DNA of 64,000 bases from Kutzneria kofuensis (GCF_014203355.1 NZ_JACHIR010000001.1:1490038-1554037); one strand, 5' to 3'. Positions 7,783-16,264 are shown, counted from the stretch's first letter. The notes: a model not told the origin generated them from the letters alone. Translations and numbers: made by a program.

Positions 7783-7790
7783 CGTTCCCC

Positions 7791-8561
7791 GTGGTGGAGA
7801 CCTACGCGAGCGGCCCCTTTTCCGCCGAGCAGCCGACCGAGGCCCAGCGGCTGCGGATGCTGGAGCGGTTCCGCGACCCCGACACGTTCGCGATCCTGGA
7901 GTCGTTGCCGGTCAAGGAGTCCTGGCGGTGCCTGGAGATCGGCGCCGGCACGGGGTCGGTCACCCGCTGGCTCGCCGACCGCTGCTCCCACGTCGTCGCC
8001 GCCGACCTGGACGTGCGCCATCTGGAGCCCGCTGCCACCGTGTCGGTCCTCGAAACCGACATCACCGCGCATTCCTTCCCCACGGCGTCGTTCGACCTCA
8101 TCCACGCCCGTGCCGTGATGTGCCACCTGCCCGCTCGGGACGAAGTGGTCGCCCGTGCCCTGGACTGGCTCGCTCCCGGCGGTTGGTTCGTCGTCGAGGA
8201 CATCTACACCCTGCCCGTCGGCTCAAGCCCGTATCCCGCCATGAACGCCTACGCCAAGGCCGCCTTCGAGTCCGCCACCGCTCGCGGGGCCGACATGCAG
8301 TGGGGCACCCGGCTGCCCGGCATCATGGCCCAGCTCGGCTATGTCGACGTGCACGTGGAGACCAAGCCCCGGATGATCGGCCTCGGCGGCCTGGCCGACG
8401 ACCTGTGGCGGATGAACCTGCGTCAGGCCGGCCCCCACCTCATCGCCAAGGGCCTGTTCACCCCGGAGGCCCTGGACGAGTGCCTGGCCCTCATCGACGA
8501 CCCCGCGTTCGTGGACGTCCGCTACATCGGCATCTCCGTCTGGGCCCGCAAGGCCGGCTGA
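7791..8561 (+). CDS. Class I SAM-dependent methyltransferase
   Basis: A 256-residue enzyme with motif I CLEIGAGTGSVTRWL (about 44-58), the acidic end of strand 2 (VAADLD), motif II/III FDLIHARAVMCHLP and the post-III segment LAPGGWFVVEDIY. This is the generic Methyltransf_11/23 fold; the substrate is unknown. It follows pucR by 11 bases, but its function does not obviously relate to pyrimidine degradation, and it probably has its own promoter. GTG 7791 is used; GTG 7794 is an equally possible start. Confidence 0.88.
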   Translation: MVETYASGPFSAEQPTEAQRLRMLERFRDPDTFAILESLPVKESWRCLEIGAGTGSVTRWLADRCSHVVAADLDVRHLEPAATVSVLETDITAHSFPTASFDLIHARAVMCHLPARDEVVARALDWLAPGGWFVVEDIYTLPVGSSPYPAMNAYAKAAFESATARGADMQWGTRLPGIMAQLGYVDVHVETKPRMIGLGGLADDLWRMNLRQAGPHLIAKGLFTPEALDECLALIDDPAFVDVRYIGISVWARKAG

Positions 8562-8636
8562 CCCGCGTGGGCAGTCGTCGACGGTGACCTCGCGCAGCGG
8601 CTCGACGAAGTGGCGGGACCGGGCCCAGCGCGGCCC

Positions 8637-9071
8637 TCAGTCGAGACAGAACTCGTTGCCCTCGATGTCCTGCATCGCGATGCAGGACTCGTTGTAGCCG
8701 TCGGCGCGCAGTAGTTGCACGCGTACCGCGCCGAGCGCGACCAGTCGTGCGCACTCGGCCTCGAGTGCGGCGAGGCGCTCCTCACCCACGAGCCCGGTGC
8801 CGACCCGCACATCGAGGTGCTGCCGGTTCTTCACGACCTTGCCTTCAGGAACGCGCTGGAAGAACAGTCGCGGGCCCACACCAGTGGGATCGACGCAGGC
8901 GAACGCCGCCCCCTGGCGCTCGGCCGGCAGCGAGCGATCGAAATCGTCCCAACTGGCGAACCCCTCCGGTGGCGGCGGCACGACATACCCCAACACCTCG
9001 CACCAGAAGCGAGCGACGCGCTCGGGTTCTGCGCAGTCGAAGGTGACCTGGAACTGTTTGACCGACGCCAT
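8637..9071 (-). CDS. VOC-superfamily (glyoxalase-like) protein
   Basis: A 144-residue protein starting MASVKQFQVTFDCAEPERVARFWCEVLGY, the typical first beta-alpha-beta of the glyoxalase/bleomycin-resistance fold. The second half ends VLMQD-type, here IAMQDIEGNEFCLD, with the family's conserved terminal Glu and Cys. It matches the actinobacterial Glyoxalase_6 subgroup, whose substrates are mostly unknown. The start is chosen at ATG 9071 because the family begins there; the frame stays open upstream. The 75 bases between it and the preceding methyltransferase carry no convincing gene, although one minus-strand frame reads like a short coding fragment. Confidence 0.88.
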   Translation of the reverse strand: MASVKQFQVTFDCAEPERVARFWCEVLGYVVPPPPEGFASWDDFDRSLPAERQGAAFACVDPTGVGPRLFFQRVPEGKVVKNRQHLDVRVGTGLVGEERLAALEAECARLVALGAVRVQLLRADGYNESCIAMQDIEGNEFCLD

Positions 9072-9138
9072 CGGTCCACCATAGTGGCGCGGGCTGCTCG
9101 CCGAGGCCCGAGTGTCGTCGAGGTCTCCCCACCCGACC

Positions 9139-10305
9139 CTATCTCCGGTGCGCCGCCAGGCGGGATTCGCTGACGGTGGCGGCGAAGCGGTCGGTGCGGG
9201 GGTCGGTCCAGACGGCGGCGACGGAGCGGAGCCAGTGGAGCTCGGACTGGCCGTCGGTGCCACCCTGGCGCACGAGGTCGAGGGGGTCGGTGGCCATGGG
9301 GACGCCGGCGGCGTGCACGGTGATGGCGACCTTGAGCCAGCACGCGGTGGTCATGGGGGCCATCAGCTCGGGCGGGACGTCGGAGACGAAAACCTCGATC
9401 TGGGCGAGGTCGGCGGGCTGGACCCAGTCGTTCATGACGAGCATGCCGTCGCGGATCTCGACGAGGCGGCGGTGCAGGCGGAGCTGGCTGTTCTGGGGTA
9501 ACAGGGCGTCGACGAGCCGGGGGCGCGGCGGGTAGAGGGCGATGTGGGGAACGGCCGTGACGAGCGCCTTCCACAAGGGGTACAAGGCATTGCCGTTGCG
9601 CCAGGCGGACAGGCCCAGGAAGAACGGCACGAAGGCGGCGATGGAGCAGCCCAGGGAGACGCCGATGGTGTGCGGGGACGACACGTAGGTGCCGAAGGCG
9701 ACAGCAGAAGCGTAACCACCGAAGACGGCGAAGAAGCGGCTGCAGATGAACACGAAGAAGCCGACGGAACCGATGATCAGCAGCAGCACGGGGGTCCGCA
9801 CCAGCCACGAGCGGACGCGGCCGAAAGCCCGAACCAGCAACACCAACGTCGCCAGGGTGGCAACGCCTTGGTACGTAAGGTAGACGGCCCAGTACAGGTC
9901 CAGCACGGACAAGGTGCCGGGGACCGGGAAGAAGTGCGGGCGGGCCTTGCCGCCGCCGAGAGTGAAGATCACGAATGACGTGATCATCACGGCAATCGTC
10001 GCGCCGCACGAAATCCAGCGCAGCCATGGGGAGATGGACACCTCGGCGGCGCGGGCGGCGAAGGTGAGCAGCGTGGCGGCGACACCGACGGCCATCACGC
10101 TGGAGACGAGGTACTCCACGTTCGGGTCGCCGGTGACGGTCTGCAGAAAGGCGTTGGTGTCCTTCTGCAGCATGGTGATGCCGAGCGCCAGCATCAGCAG
10201 GGCGAACCACAGCGGCCGCTGGTTGCGGGAGCGCAGGGCGGAAACCCGTACGACAACGACGATCCAGCACAGATAGAGCAGGACCGTCTGAATCAGGTCA
10301 GTCAC
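9139..10305 (-). CDS. MAB_1171c-type multispanning membrane protein
   Basis: A 388-residue protein. The first 250 residues hold about seven hydrophobic segments (LIQTVLLYLCWIVVVVRV, PLWFALLMLALGITML, TIAVMITSFVIFTL, TPVLLLIIGSVGFFVFIC and others). The last 140 residues are soluble (RLHRRLVEIRDGMLVMNDW ... FVSDVPPELMAPMTTACWL). This layout and the AVWTDPRTDRFAA-type ending match the actinobacterial MAB_1171c/DUF6545 family, labelled a putative transporter but of unproven function. It overlaps the upstream ImmA/IrrE gene by eight bases (GTGACTGA), so it is co-translated. A seven-helix domain with a cytosolic tail would also fit a sensor. Confidence 0.8.
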   Translation of the reverse strand: MTDLIQTVLLYLCWIVVVVRVSALRSRNQRPLWFALLMLALGITMLQKDTNAFLQTVTGDPNVEYLVSSVMAVGVAATLLTFAARAAEVSISPWLRWISCGATIAVMITSFVIFTLGGGKARPHFFPVPGTLSVLDLYWAVYLTYQGVATLATLVLLVRAFGRVRSWLVRTPVLLLIIGSVGFFVFICSRFFAVFGGYASAVAFGTYVSSPHTIGVSLGCSIAAFVPFFLGLSAWRNGNALYPLWKALVTAVPHIALYPPRPRLVDALLPQNSQLRLHRRLVEIRDGMLVMNDWVQPADLAQIEVFVSDVPPELMAPMTTACWLKVAITVHAAGVPMATDPLDLVRQGGTDGQSELHWLRSVAAVWTDPRTDRFAATVSESRLAAHRR

Positions 10306-10885
10306 CGTCGTTGATCCCCAGAATCGTGCCGAGTCGACTGTCGGCGTCACCGAGCGCACGGGCGTGCCGGCGGGCGACCCGCTCCAGGATCAGGCTGGCC
10401 ACCAGCTCCGCGTCCTTCTCCTGCCCGGTGGTGTAGCTGGTCCGCGCCAGCACCTGCCGCACCAGCCCGGAATCGACGTCGCCGGCCCGCAGCGCGTCGG
10501 TGAGCGCGGGCGGCAGGTCCTCGGTCACGTGCTCGCACAGCATGTGGCCGATCTCGTGCAGGATGATGTGCTCCTGGTGGAACCGGCTGGTTCGGTGCTC
10601 GACGAAAACGTGGTCGGCGACGTCGGTGGCGATCCACATGCCGCACGCGTTCAGCCCGGACGACGGCGGCACGTTCAGCGGGTGCACGTGCAGCGGCCGC
10701 CCGCGCTGGGCGGAGATCACGCGGCACAGGGCGTCGACGGAGAACCGCTCCGAGGTCGCGTACTGGTCGGCGATCGCGCGCAGCCGGCGCTGGTTTCTCA
10801 CGGTGTCCGCCTCGTCGCCGGGGGATTCGAGCCTGTGCACCGGCGGGCACCGGTGGTACGGCGCCCGCACGGCGGGGTCAGTCAT
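10298..10885 (-). CDS. ImmA/IrrE-family metallopeptidase
   Basis: A 195-residue protein with the zinc-binding motif HEIGH at residues 110-114 and a third ligand region downstream (EKDAELVASLIL, the typical ExxA/D helix). ImmA and IrrE peptidases cleave repressors of mobile elements or stress responses. The N-terminal 50 residues are basic. The start ATG 10885 overlaps the stop of the XRE gene by eight bases (ATGACTGA). The likely substrate is the adjacent XRE repressor, by analogy with ImmA/ImmR, which would make this operon a relief switch. Confidence 0.88.
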   Translation of the reverse strand: MTDPAVRAPYHRCPPVHRLESPGDEADTVRNQRRLRAIADQYATSERFSVDALCRVISAQRGRPLHVHPLNVPPSSGLNACGMWIATDVADHVFVEHRTSRFHQEHIILHEIGHMLCEHVTEDLPPALTDALRAGDVDSGLVRQVLARTSYTTGQEKDAELVASLILERVARRHARALGDADSRLGTILGINDGD

Positions 10886-11279
10886 CGGCGTCGTCGAGCT
10901 TCTCGATCCGCCGGGCGCGCTCCACCAGCTCGAGGATGGCTCGCTGGCTCTGCTCGGACAGCCCGTCGGCGCGCAGCGCGATCATCCGCACGCCCTGCTG
11001 CCGCAGGCAGGCGGCCAGTTCCATGTCGGCGCTGGTGACCTCGTGGTCGAAGAAGTAGGCGGGCGGGCGGCCGAAGAACTTGGCCAGCGCCTGCAGCCGG
11101 TCGCCGGTCGGGTTGCCGCGCTGCCCGGTGCGCAGCATCCACAGGTAGCCGGTGGAGATGGACAGCCCCGTCTCGCGCCGGATCTCCCGTGCGATCGCGG
11201 CGTTGCCCGGCGGCTTGGGCAGGTCGCGCCAGCGCTCGTCGATCAGCGCGTTGATCTTGTCGGCGACGGACTCGGCCAT
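10878..11279 (-). CDS. XRE-family helix-turn-helix regulator
   Basis: A 133-residue DNA-binding protein. The HTH spans about 20-70: NAAIAREIRRETGLSISTGYLWMLRTGQRGNPTGDRLQALAKFFGRPPAYFF, the extended XRE form found upstream of ImmA/MAB_1171c operons and in EspR-like regulators. The C-terminal helix (LSEQSQRAILELVERARRIEKLD) probably dimerises. The start is ATG 11279; the longer frame upstream includes the promoter and is rejected. A canonical TTGACA promoter with an overlapping inverted repeat precedes it. Confidence 0.9.
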   Translation of the reverse strand: MAESVADKINALIDERWRDLPKPPGNAAIAREIRRETGLSISTGYLWMLRTGQRGNPTGDRLQALAKFFGRPPAYFFDHEVTSADMELAACLRQQGVRMIALRADGLSEQSQRAILELVERARRIEKLDDADD

Positions 11280-11311
11280 GCCCTTCCCCCAGGTGCTCCC
11301 CCAGAAACACC

Positions 11312-11345
11312 GTTCACGGTATTGAACACGGAACGCGCATGTCAA
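11312..11345 (-). promoter_or_regulatory. Promoter and operator of the XRE/ImmA/MAB_1171c operon
   Basis: On the minus strand a perfect -35 TTGACA (11340-11345) is followed after 18 bases by TACCGT (11316-11321). The inverted repeat GTTCA-N6-TGAAC (11312-11327) covers the -10. Operator on -10 with an XRE gene immediately downstream indicates autorepression, to be lifted if ImmA cleaves the repressor. Confidence 0.65.
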
Positions 11346-11473
11346 GAAACGCAGCGTGTTGACAGCGGGCAACCCGACTGCAAGGCTGGCCTCGGCGTCC
11401 ACCGGAATGAACAACCGCCAATGCGAGGGGTGTTCACCACGGCGGACGTCGTCACTGGGGCGATTGTCGAGCG

Positions 11474-11502
11474 GCAGGACGCGACCAGGGGGCGCGTCCT
11501 GC
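11474..11502. terminator. Hairpin after the esterase gene
   Basis: Arms GCAGGACGCG and CGCGTCCTGC (10 bp, loop of nine) stand just beyond the stop codon of the minus-strand esterase. This is a probable factor-independent terminator without a U-tract. Confidence 0.6.
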
Positions 11503-11507
11503 TGTGC

Positions 11508-12299
11508 TCACCCCAACACCCGGCCCAGATAGCCGAACGCGTCCGGCAGCACCCGCCGCCAGTAGCCGTCCGTGTGCTCGCCATGGTCGAACACCGCCGT
11601 CTCGGCGTGCGGCGCCAGCTCCCGGGCCGCGTCGTAGAACGGGTCCTCCTCGCCGCACCACACGCCGAAACGGCTCGGCAACGGATGCCGCAGCGGCTCG
11701 TACGACGACCAGTGCGCCTCATCGGCGAACGCATCGACGGTCCGGGCGTCATCCCATGATCGGAACAGCGCGGGACTCAACACCGCCGCGGGGAGCCCGG
11801 CCTGCCGGGCGTACACGAGACCGCCGAAACAGCCCATCGAGATGCCGAGCACCGCTCGCGGCTCCCCCAGCCCGGCCTCGCGCAGCCAGCCCGGCAACTC
11901 GTCCGACAACATCTTCTGCGGATCGTCGGCCGGCGAACGCGGCACCCAGTAGGAATCGCCGCCGTCAACCGCCACCACCGTCAACTTCGCCCGGGCAGCG
12001 GCCAGGAAGGCCGGCAACCCGAGCGTGACCATCCCCCGGGCGTTGTTCCCTCGGCCGTGCAGCACGACGCAGACCGGAAACCCGGTGACCGCGTTCATCG
12101 TCACGACGTCGACGGAACAGCCCCGCGCGGCCGACCGCCGCCGGGTCACGGAGACGGGAACCGGCTTCACCTCGGGCACCACCCCGTCCGGCCCGGTCCA
12201 CCCCAGCAGCCGCCGCAGCCGCGTCCGCTCGACCACCGCCCCGGCGACCGCGACCGCTCCCGCCCCGCCGCCGATGAGCAGCGCACGCCTGGAAATCAC
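11508..12299 (-). CDS. Exported alpha/beta-hydrolase, esterase family
   Basis: A 263-residue hydrolase. It starts MISRRALLIGGGAGAVAVAGAVV, a twin-arginine-like signal with a hydrophobic core, so export or membrane anchoring is likely. The nucleophile elbow is GISMGC and the oxyanion region HGRGNNARG; an Asp is in WCGEEDPFYDAA and the His in FDHGEHTDGYWRRVLP. This is the esterase D/mycolyltransferase-like set (Pfam Esterase). Known relatives include antigen 85-type and feruloyl esterases; the natural substrate here is unknown. GTG 12299 is chosen because the signal peptide starts there; the upstream part of the frame overlaps the promoter of the divergent transporter operon. Confidence 0.82.
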   Translation of the reverse strand: MISRRALLIGGGAGAVAVAGAVVERTRLRRLLGWTGPDGVVPEVKPVPVSVTRRRSAARGCSVDVVTMNAVTGFPVCVVLHGRGNNARGMVTLGLPAFLAAARAKLTVVAVDGGDSYWVPRSPADDPQKMLSDELPGWLREAGLGEPRAVLGISMGCFGGLVYARQAGLPAAVLSPALFRSWDDARTVDAFADEAHWSSYEPLRHPLPSRFGVWCGEEDPFYDAARELAPHAETAVFDHGEHTDGYWRRVLPDAFGYLGRVLG

Positions 12300-12364
12300 G
12301 GCCAAGAGACGCCCGATCGGGCCGACGGGTTCCCAACTGAACACATTGTTCGCGGTGGCGGCCA

Positions 12365-12385
12365 ACCATGGACAGTGTGACACTG
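12365..12385. promoter_or_regulatory. ACCATGGACA motif and perfect 13-base palindrome upstream of the pyrimidine operon
   Basis: ACCATGGACA (12365-12374) is identical to the motif upstream of pucR. It runs into the palindrome CAGTGT-G-ACACTG (12373-12385). A GATACT -10 candidate follows at about 12411-12416. The site is well placed for a regulator of the transporter operon. Confidence 0.4.
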
Positions 12386-12447
12386 CCCTTTCCCGCAGCC
12401 GGCACACACGATACTGACTTCTCGCTCAGGTGACGTCAGGAGCAGCC

Positions 12448-14013
12448 ATGGCACACTCCCCGGTCCCAGTCACCCCCACCGACGGCCGCCCGTCAGACCA
12501 TCGGGTCGACCTCGCCGACGACTCGGCGATCGCCGACAGCAGGTTCTCCAACCCCGAGCTGGCCCCGGTCCCGCTCGAACGGCGCACCTGGTCCACGTAC
12601 AACTTCTTCGCGCTGTGGATGGGCATGGCCCACAACATCCCCAGCTACACCCTGGCCGCCTCGCTGATCGCGCTGGGCATGGACTGGGTGCAGGCGTTCG
12701 TGACGATCACCCTGGGCAACCTGATCGTGCTGGTGCCGATGCTGCTCAACAGCCACGCCGGCACCAAGTACGGCATCCCGTTCCCGGTGTTCGCGCGCAG
12801 CTTCTACGGCGTGCGCGGCGCCAACCTGCCGGCGCTGCTGCGGGCGTTCATCGCCTGCGGCTGGTTCGGCATCCAGACCTGGGTCGGCGGCGAGGCGCTG
12901 TACGTGATCGTCGGCAAGCTGGTCGGCGGCGGCTGGACGAACGCGGCGCAGCTGGGCGGCCAGCCGTGGACGCTGTGGCTGTCGTTCGCGCTGTTCTGGG
13001 TCGTGCAGATGCTGATCATCTGGCGCGGCATGGACGCGATCCGCCGGTTCGAGAACTGGACCGCGCCGCTGGTCTCCGTCGGCTTCCTGATCATGCTGAC
13101 CTACGTGCTGGTCAAGGCGGGCGGATTCGGCCCGATCCTGTCGGAGCCGTCGAAGCTGGGCTGGGGCTCGGGCTTCTGGGCGGTGTTCGCGCCGTCGCTG
13201 ATGGCGATGATCGCGTTCTGGTCGACGCTGTCGCTGAACATGCCGGACTTCACCCGGTTCGGCGGCAGCCAGCGCAAGCAGTTCTGGGGCCAGATCCTGG
13301 GCCTGCCGACGACCATGTCGTTCATCGCGATCGTCGCCATCCTGACCACCTCCGGCGCGGTCTCCCTGTACGGCGAGGCGATCTGGGACCCGGCCCAGCT
13401 GGCCAGCCGCTTCGACAGCCCGGTGGTGGTGATCGTCGCGCTGGTCGCGCTGGTGCTGGCGACGATCTCGGCGAACCTGGCGGCCAACGTCGTGTCGCCG
13501 TCGTACGACTTCTCCAACGCGGTGCCCAAGCGCATCACGTTCGCCACCGGCGGCCTGATCACCGGCATCCTCGGCGTGGTGATCCAGCCGTGGCGGCTGA
13601 TCTCCGACCCGCACATCTACATCTTCACCTGGCTCGGCTTCTACGGCGGGGTGCTGGCGCCGGTGGCGGGCGTGCTGATCGCCGGCTACTGGCTGATCGA
13701 CCGCACCCGGCTTTCGCTGCCGGACCTGTACCTGGAGAACGGGAAGTACTGGTTCACCGGCGGCTGGAACTGGCGGGCGCTGGTCGCCACGGTGATCGGC
13801 TCCGTGATCGCCGTCGGCGGCGCGTACTCCGCGCCGGGCACCGGCCCGTTCCCCGCCGACGGCCTCATCCCGTTCCTCAAGCCGCTCTACGACTACAGCT
13901 GGGTGGCCGGCCTGGTCGCCGCCTTCCTGCTGTACCTGGTGCTGACGCCGAGAACGTCGGCGACCCCAGCAGTCGCGGCGCCCACGACAACCCCGGCGAC
14001 GCCGTCCAACTAG
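12448..14013 (+). CDS. NCS1 nucleobase:cation symporter
   Basis: A 521-residue integral membrane protein with about twelve hydrophobic helices. It begins after a polar 50-residue tail with RRTWSTYNFFALWMGMAHNIPSY, the NCS1 signature. Further family features are ACGWFGIQTWVGGEAL (helix 3, substrate contact), MIAFWSTLSLNMPDFTRF (helix 6) and ANLAANVVSPSYDFSN (helix 8, cation/substrate site). Members carry uracil, allantoin, hydantoins or cytosine with Na+ or H+. Being first in an operon with dihydropyrimidinase and ureidopropionase argues for uracil/thymine or dihydropyrimidine uptake. The start at ATG 12448 is fixed by AGGAG six bases upstream; the in-frame codon at 12430 is rejected. Confidence 0.93.
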   Translation: MAHSPVPVTPTDGRPSDHRVDLADDSAIADSRFSNPELAPVPLERRTWSTYNFFALWMGMAHNIPSYTLAASLIALGMDWVQAFVTITLGNLIVLVPMLLNSHAGTKYGIPFPVFARSFYGVRGANLPALLRAFIACGWFGIQTWVGGEALYVIVGKLVGGGWTNAAQLGGQPWTLWLSFALFWVVQMLIIWRGMDAIRRFENWTAPLVSVGFLIMLTYVLVKAGGFGPILSEPSKLGWGSGFWAVFAPSLMAMIAFWSTLSLNMPDFTRFGGSQRKQFWGQILGLPTTMSFIAIVAILTTSGAVSLYGEAIWDPAQLASRFDSPVVVIVALVALVLATISANLAANVVSPSYDFSNAVPKRITFATGGLITGILGVVIQPWRLISDPHIYIFTWLGFYGGVLAPVAGVLIAGYWLIDRTRLSLPDLYLENGKYWFTGGWNWRALVATVIGSVIAVGGAYSAPGTGPFPADGLIPFLKPLYDYSWVAGLVAAFLLYLVLTPRTSATPAVAAPTTTPATPSN

Positions 14014-14024
14014 AAGGAGACCCA

Positions 14025-14867
14025 GTGGCACAGATCGTCCGCGCCGGCCTCGTCCAGCAACGCTGGACCGGGGACAAGGAATCGATGATCGCGAACGCGG
14101 TGGCCGCCATCGCGACCGCCGCCTCGCAGGGCGCTCAGGTCGTCTGCCTCCAGGAGCTGTTCTACGGCCCGTACTTCTGCCAGGTGCAGGACGCGGACTA
14201 CTACTCCTACACCGAGCAGATCCCGGACGGCCCGACCACGCAGCTGCTGTGCGAGGTGGCCAAGCAGCACGGGGTGGTGCTGGTCGCGCCGATGTACGAG
14301 GAGGAGCAGCCCGGCGTCTACTACAACACCGCGGCGGTGATCGACGCCGACGGCAGGTACCTGGGCAAGCACCGCAAGAACCACATCCCGCAGGTGAAGG
14401 GCTTCTGGGAGAAGTTCTACTTCCGGCCCGGCAACCTGGGCTACCCGGTGTTCGACACGGCGGTCGGCCGGATCGGCGTCTACATCTGCTACGAGCGGCA
14501 CTTCCCGGAGGGCTGGCGGGCGCTGGGCCTGGCCGGCGCGAAGATCGTGTTCAACCCGTCGGCGACCAGCCGCGGCCTGTCCGAGTACCTGTGGCGGCTG
14601 GAGCAGCCGGCGGCCGCGGTGGCCAACGAGTACTTCGTCGGAACGATCAACCGGGTCGGGGTGGAACCGTTGGGCGACAACGACTTCTACGGCCAGACCT
14701 ACTTCGCCGACCCGCGCGGGCAGCTGGTCGGCGAGGCGGCGTCGGACACCGAGGAGGAGGTTGTCGTCCGCGACCTGGACATGGGCCTGCTGGCCGAGGT
14801 CCGCGACCTGTGGGCGTTCTACCGCGACCGCCGCCCGGACAGCTACGAATCGCTGGTGAAGCCGTGA
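14025..14867 (+). CDS. Beta-ureidopropionase (N-carbamoyl-beta-alanine amidohydrolase)
   Basis: A 280-residue nitrilase-superfamily enzyme. The catalytic triad is complete: E44 (CLQELF), K118 (KHRKNHIP) and C155 (YICYERHFPE). QELFYGPYFCQ and the insert after FWEKFYFRPGN match beta-ureidopropionase/N-carbamylputrescine amidase. It hydrolyses N-carbamoyl-beta-alanine to beta-alanine, CO2 and ammonia; the neighbouring dihydropyrimidinase supplies that substrate, so this assignment is favoured over the putrescine pathway. GTG 14025 has AAGGAG five bases upstream, 11 bases after the transporter stop, and its own stop overlaps the next start (GTGA). Confidence 0.93.
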   Translation: MAQIVRAGLVQQRWTGDKESMIANAVAAIATAASQGAQVVCLQELFYGPYFCQVQDADYYSYTEQIPDGPTTQLLCEVAKQHGVVLVAPMYEEEQPGVYYNTAAVIDADGRYLGKHRKNHIPQVKGFWEKFYFRPGNLGYPVFDTAVGRIGVYICYERHFPEGWRALGLAGAKIVFNPSATSRGLSEYLWRLEQPAAAVANEYFVGTINRVGVEPLGDNDFYGQTYFADPRGQLVGEAASDTEEEVVVRDLDMGLLAEVRDLWAFYRDRRPDSYESLVKP

Positions 14868-16252
14868 GCATTCTGATCAAGGGCGGCACCGTGCTCAGCT
14901 CGACCGGCTCGGTGACCGCGGACGTGGTCGTCGACGGAGAGCGGATCACCGCCGTCGTGGCGCCGGACTCGTGGCCGGGCAACGCCGACACGGTGATCGA
15001 CGCGACCGGCAAGTACGTGCTGCCCGGCGGCATCGACGGGCACACGCACATGGAGATGCCGTTCGGCGGCACCTTCTCGGCCGACACGTTCGAGACCGGC
15101 ACGACCGCGGCGGCCTGGGGCGGCACCACCACCATCGTCGACTTCGCCGTGCAGGCCAAGGGATCCTCGCTCTTGTCCACACTGGACAAGTGGCACGAGA
15201 AGGCCGACGGCAACTGCGCGATCGACTACGGGTTTCACATGATCGTGTCGGACGTCAACGACGGCACGCTCAAGGAGATGGACGCGTGCGTCGACGCCGG
15301 CGTGAACACGTTCAAGATGTTCATGGCCTATCCCGGCGTGTTCTACTCCACCGACGGCGAGATCCTGCTGGCGATGCAGCGGGCGCGGGCCAACGGCGGC
15401 ACGATCATGATGCACGCCGAGAACGGCATCGCGATCGACCAGCTGGTGGCGCAGGCGCTCGCGGCCGGGCGAACGGATCCGGTGCAGCACGGCCTGACCC
15501 GGCCGCCGGAGCTGGAGGGCGAGGCCACGCACCGGGCGATCCAGCTGGCCAAGGTCACCGGCGCGCCGCTGTACATCGTGCACCTGTCGGCGGCGCAGGC
15601 GCTGGAAGCCGTGGCCGAGGCCCGGAACACCGGCCAGAACGTGTTCGCCGAGACGTGCCCGCAGTACCTGTTCCTGTCCATCGAGGACCTGGCCAAGCCG
15701 GACTTCGAGGGCGCGAAGTTCGTCGCTTCCCCGCCGCTGCGGGAGAAGTCGCACCAGGGCGCGCTGTGGCAGGGACTGCGCACCAACGACCTGTCCGTGG
15801 TGTCGACCGACCACTGCCCGTTCTGCTTCGTGGAGCAGAAGGAGCTGGGGCGCGGCGACTTCTCCAAGATTCCCAACGGGATGCCGGGCGTCGAGCACCG
15901 GATGGACCTGATCTACCAGGGCGTGGTCGGCGGCGAGCTGACGCTGCAGCGCTGGGTCGAGGTCACGTCGACGACGCCGGCCCGGATGTTCGGGCTGTAT
16001 CCCCGGAAGGGCGTCATCGCACCGGGTTCGGACGCCGACATCGTGGTGTACGACCCGTCGGCCAGGCAGACGCTGTCGGCCAGCACGCACCACATGGCCG
16101 TGGACTACTCGGCGTACGAGGGCCTGGAGATCACCGGGCGGGTCGACACCGTGCTGTCGCGGGGCCGGGTTGTTGTCGACGGCGACGGCTGGCACGGCGC
16201 CAAGGGGCACGGCCGGTTCCTGTCCCGCGAACTGAACCAGTACCTGAACTGA
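14864..16252 (+). CDS. hydA: Dihydropyrimidinase (D-hydantoinase)
   Basis: A 462-residue cyclic amidohydrolase. The binuclear metal site is intact: H60 and H62 (GGIDGHTHMEMPF), the carboxylated K151 (VNTFKMFMAYPG), H184 (MMHAEN), H240 (YIVHLSA) and D316 (STDHCPF). It opens dihydrouracil or dihydrothymine to the N-carbamoyl-beta-amino acid; hydantoins are side substrates in this family. GTG 14864 overlaps the ureidopropionase stop by four bases. Length and composition are normal for the family. Confidence 0.95.
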   Translation: MSILIKGGTVLSSTGSVTADVVVDGERITAVVAPDSWPGNADTVIDATGKYVLPGGIDGHTHMEMPFGGTFSADTFETGTTAAAWGGTTTIVDFAVQAKGSSLLSTLDKWHEKADGNCAIDYGFHMIVSDVNDGTLKEMDACVDAGVNTFKMFMAYPGVFYSTDGEILLAMQRARANGGTIMMHAENGIAIDQLVAQALAAGRTDPVQHGLTRPPELEGEATHRAIQLAKVTGAPLYIVHLSAAQALEAVAEARNTGQNVFAETCPQYLFLSIEDLAKPDFEGAKFVASPPLREKSHQGALWQGLRTNDLSVVSTDHCPFCFVEQKELGRGDFSKIPNGMPGVEHRMDLIYQGVVGGELTLQRWVEVTSTTPARMFGLYPRKGVIAPGSDADIVVYDPSARQTLSASTHHMAVDYSAYEGLEITGRVDTVLSRGRVVVDGDGWHGAKGHGRFLSRELNQYLN

Positions 16253-16264
16253 GAGGGCCGAGCG

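Noticed and set aside
8562-8636. Short minus-strand coding-like fragment (SRHFVEPLREVTVDDCP)
   Set aside because: Only about 25 codons with no start or flanking domain; may be a gene scrap but cannot be supported.
12615-14867. 750-codon plus-strand frame across the transporter and ureidopropionase genes
   Set aside because: Its first part is an off-frame reading of the NCS1 gene (Arg/Ala/Gly-rich); only the last 280 codons are the real ureidopropionase frame.
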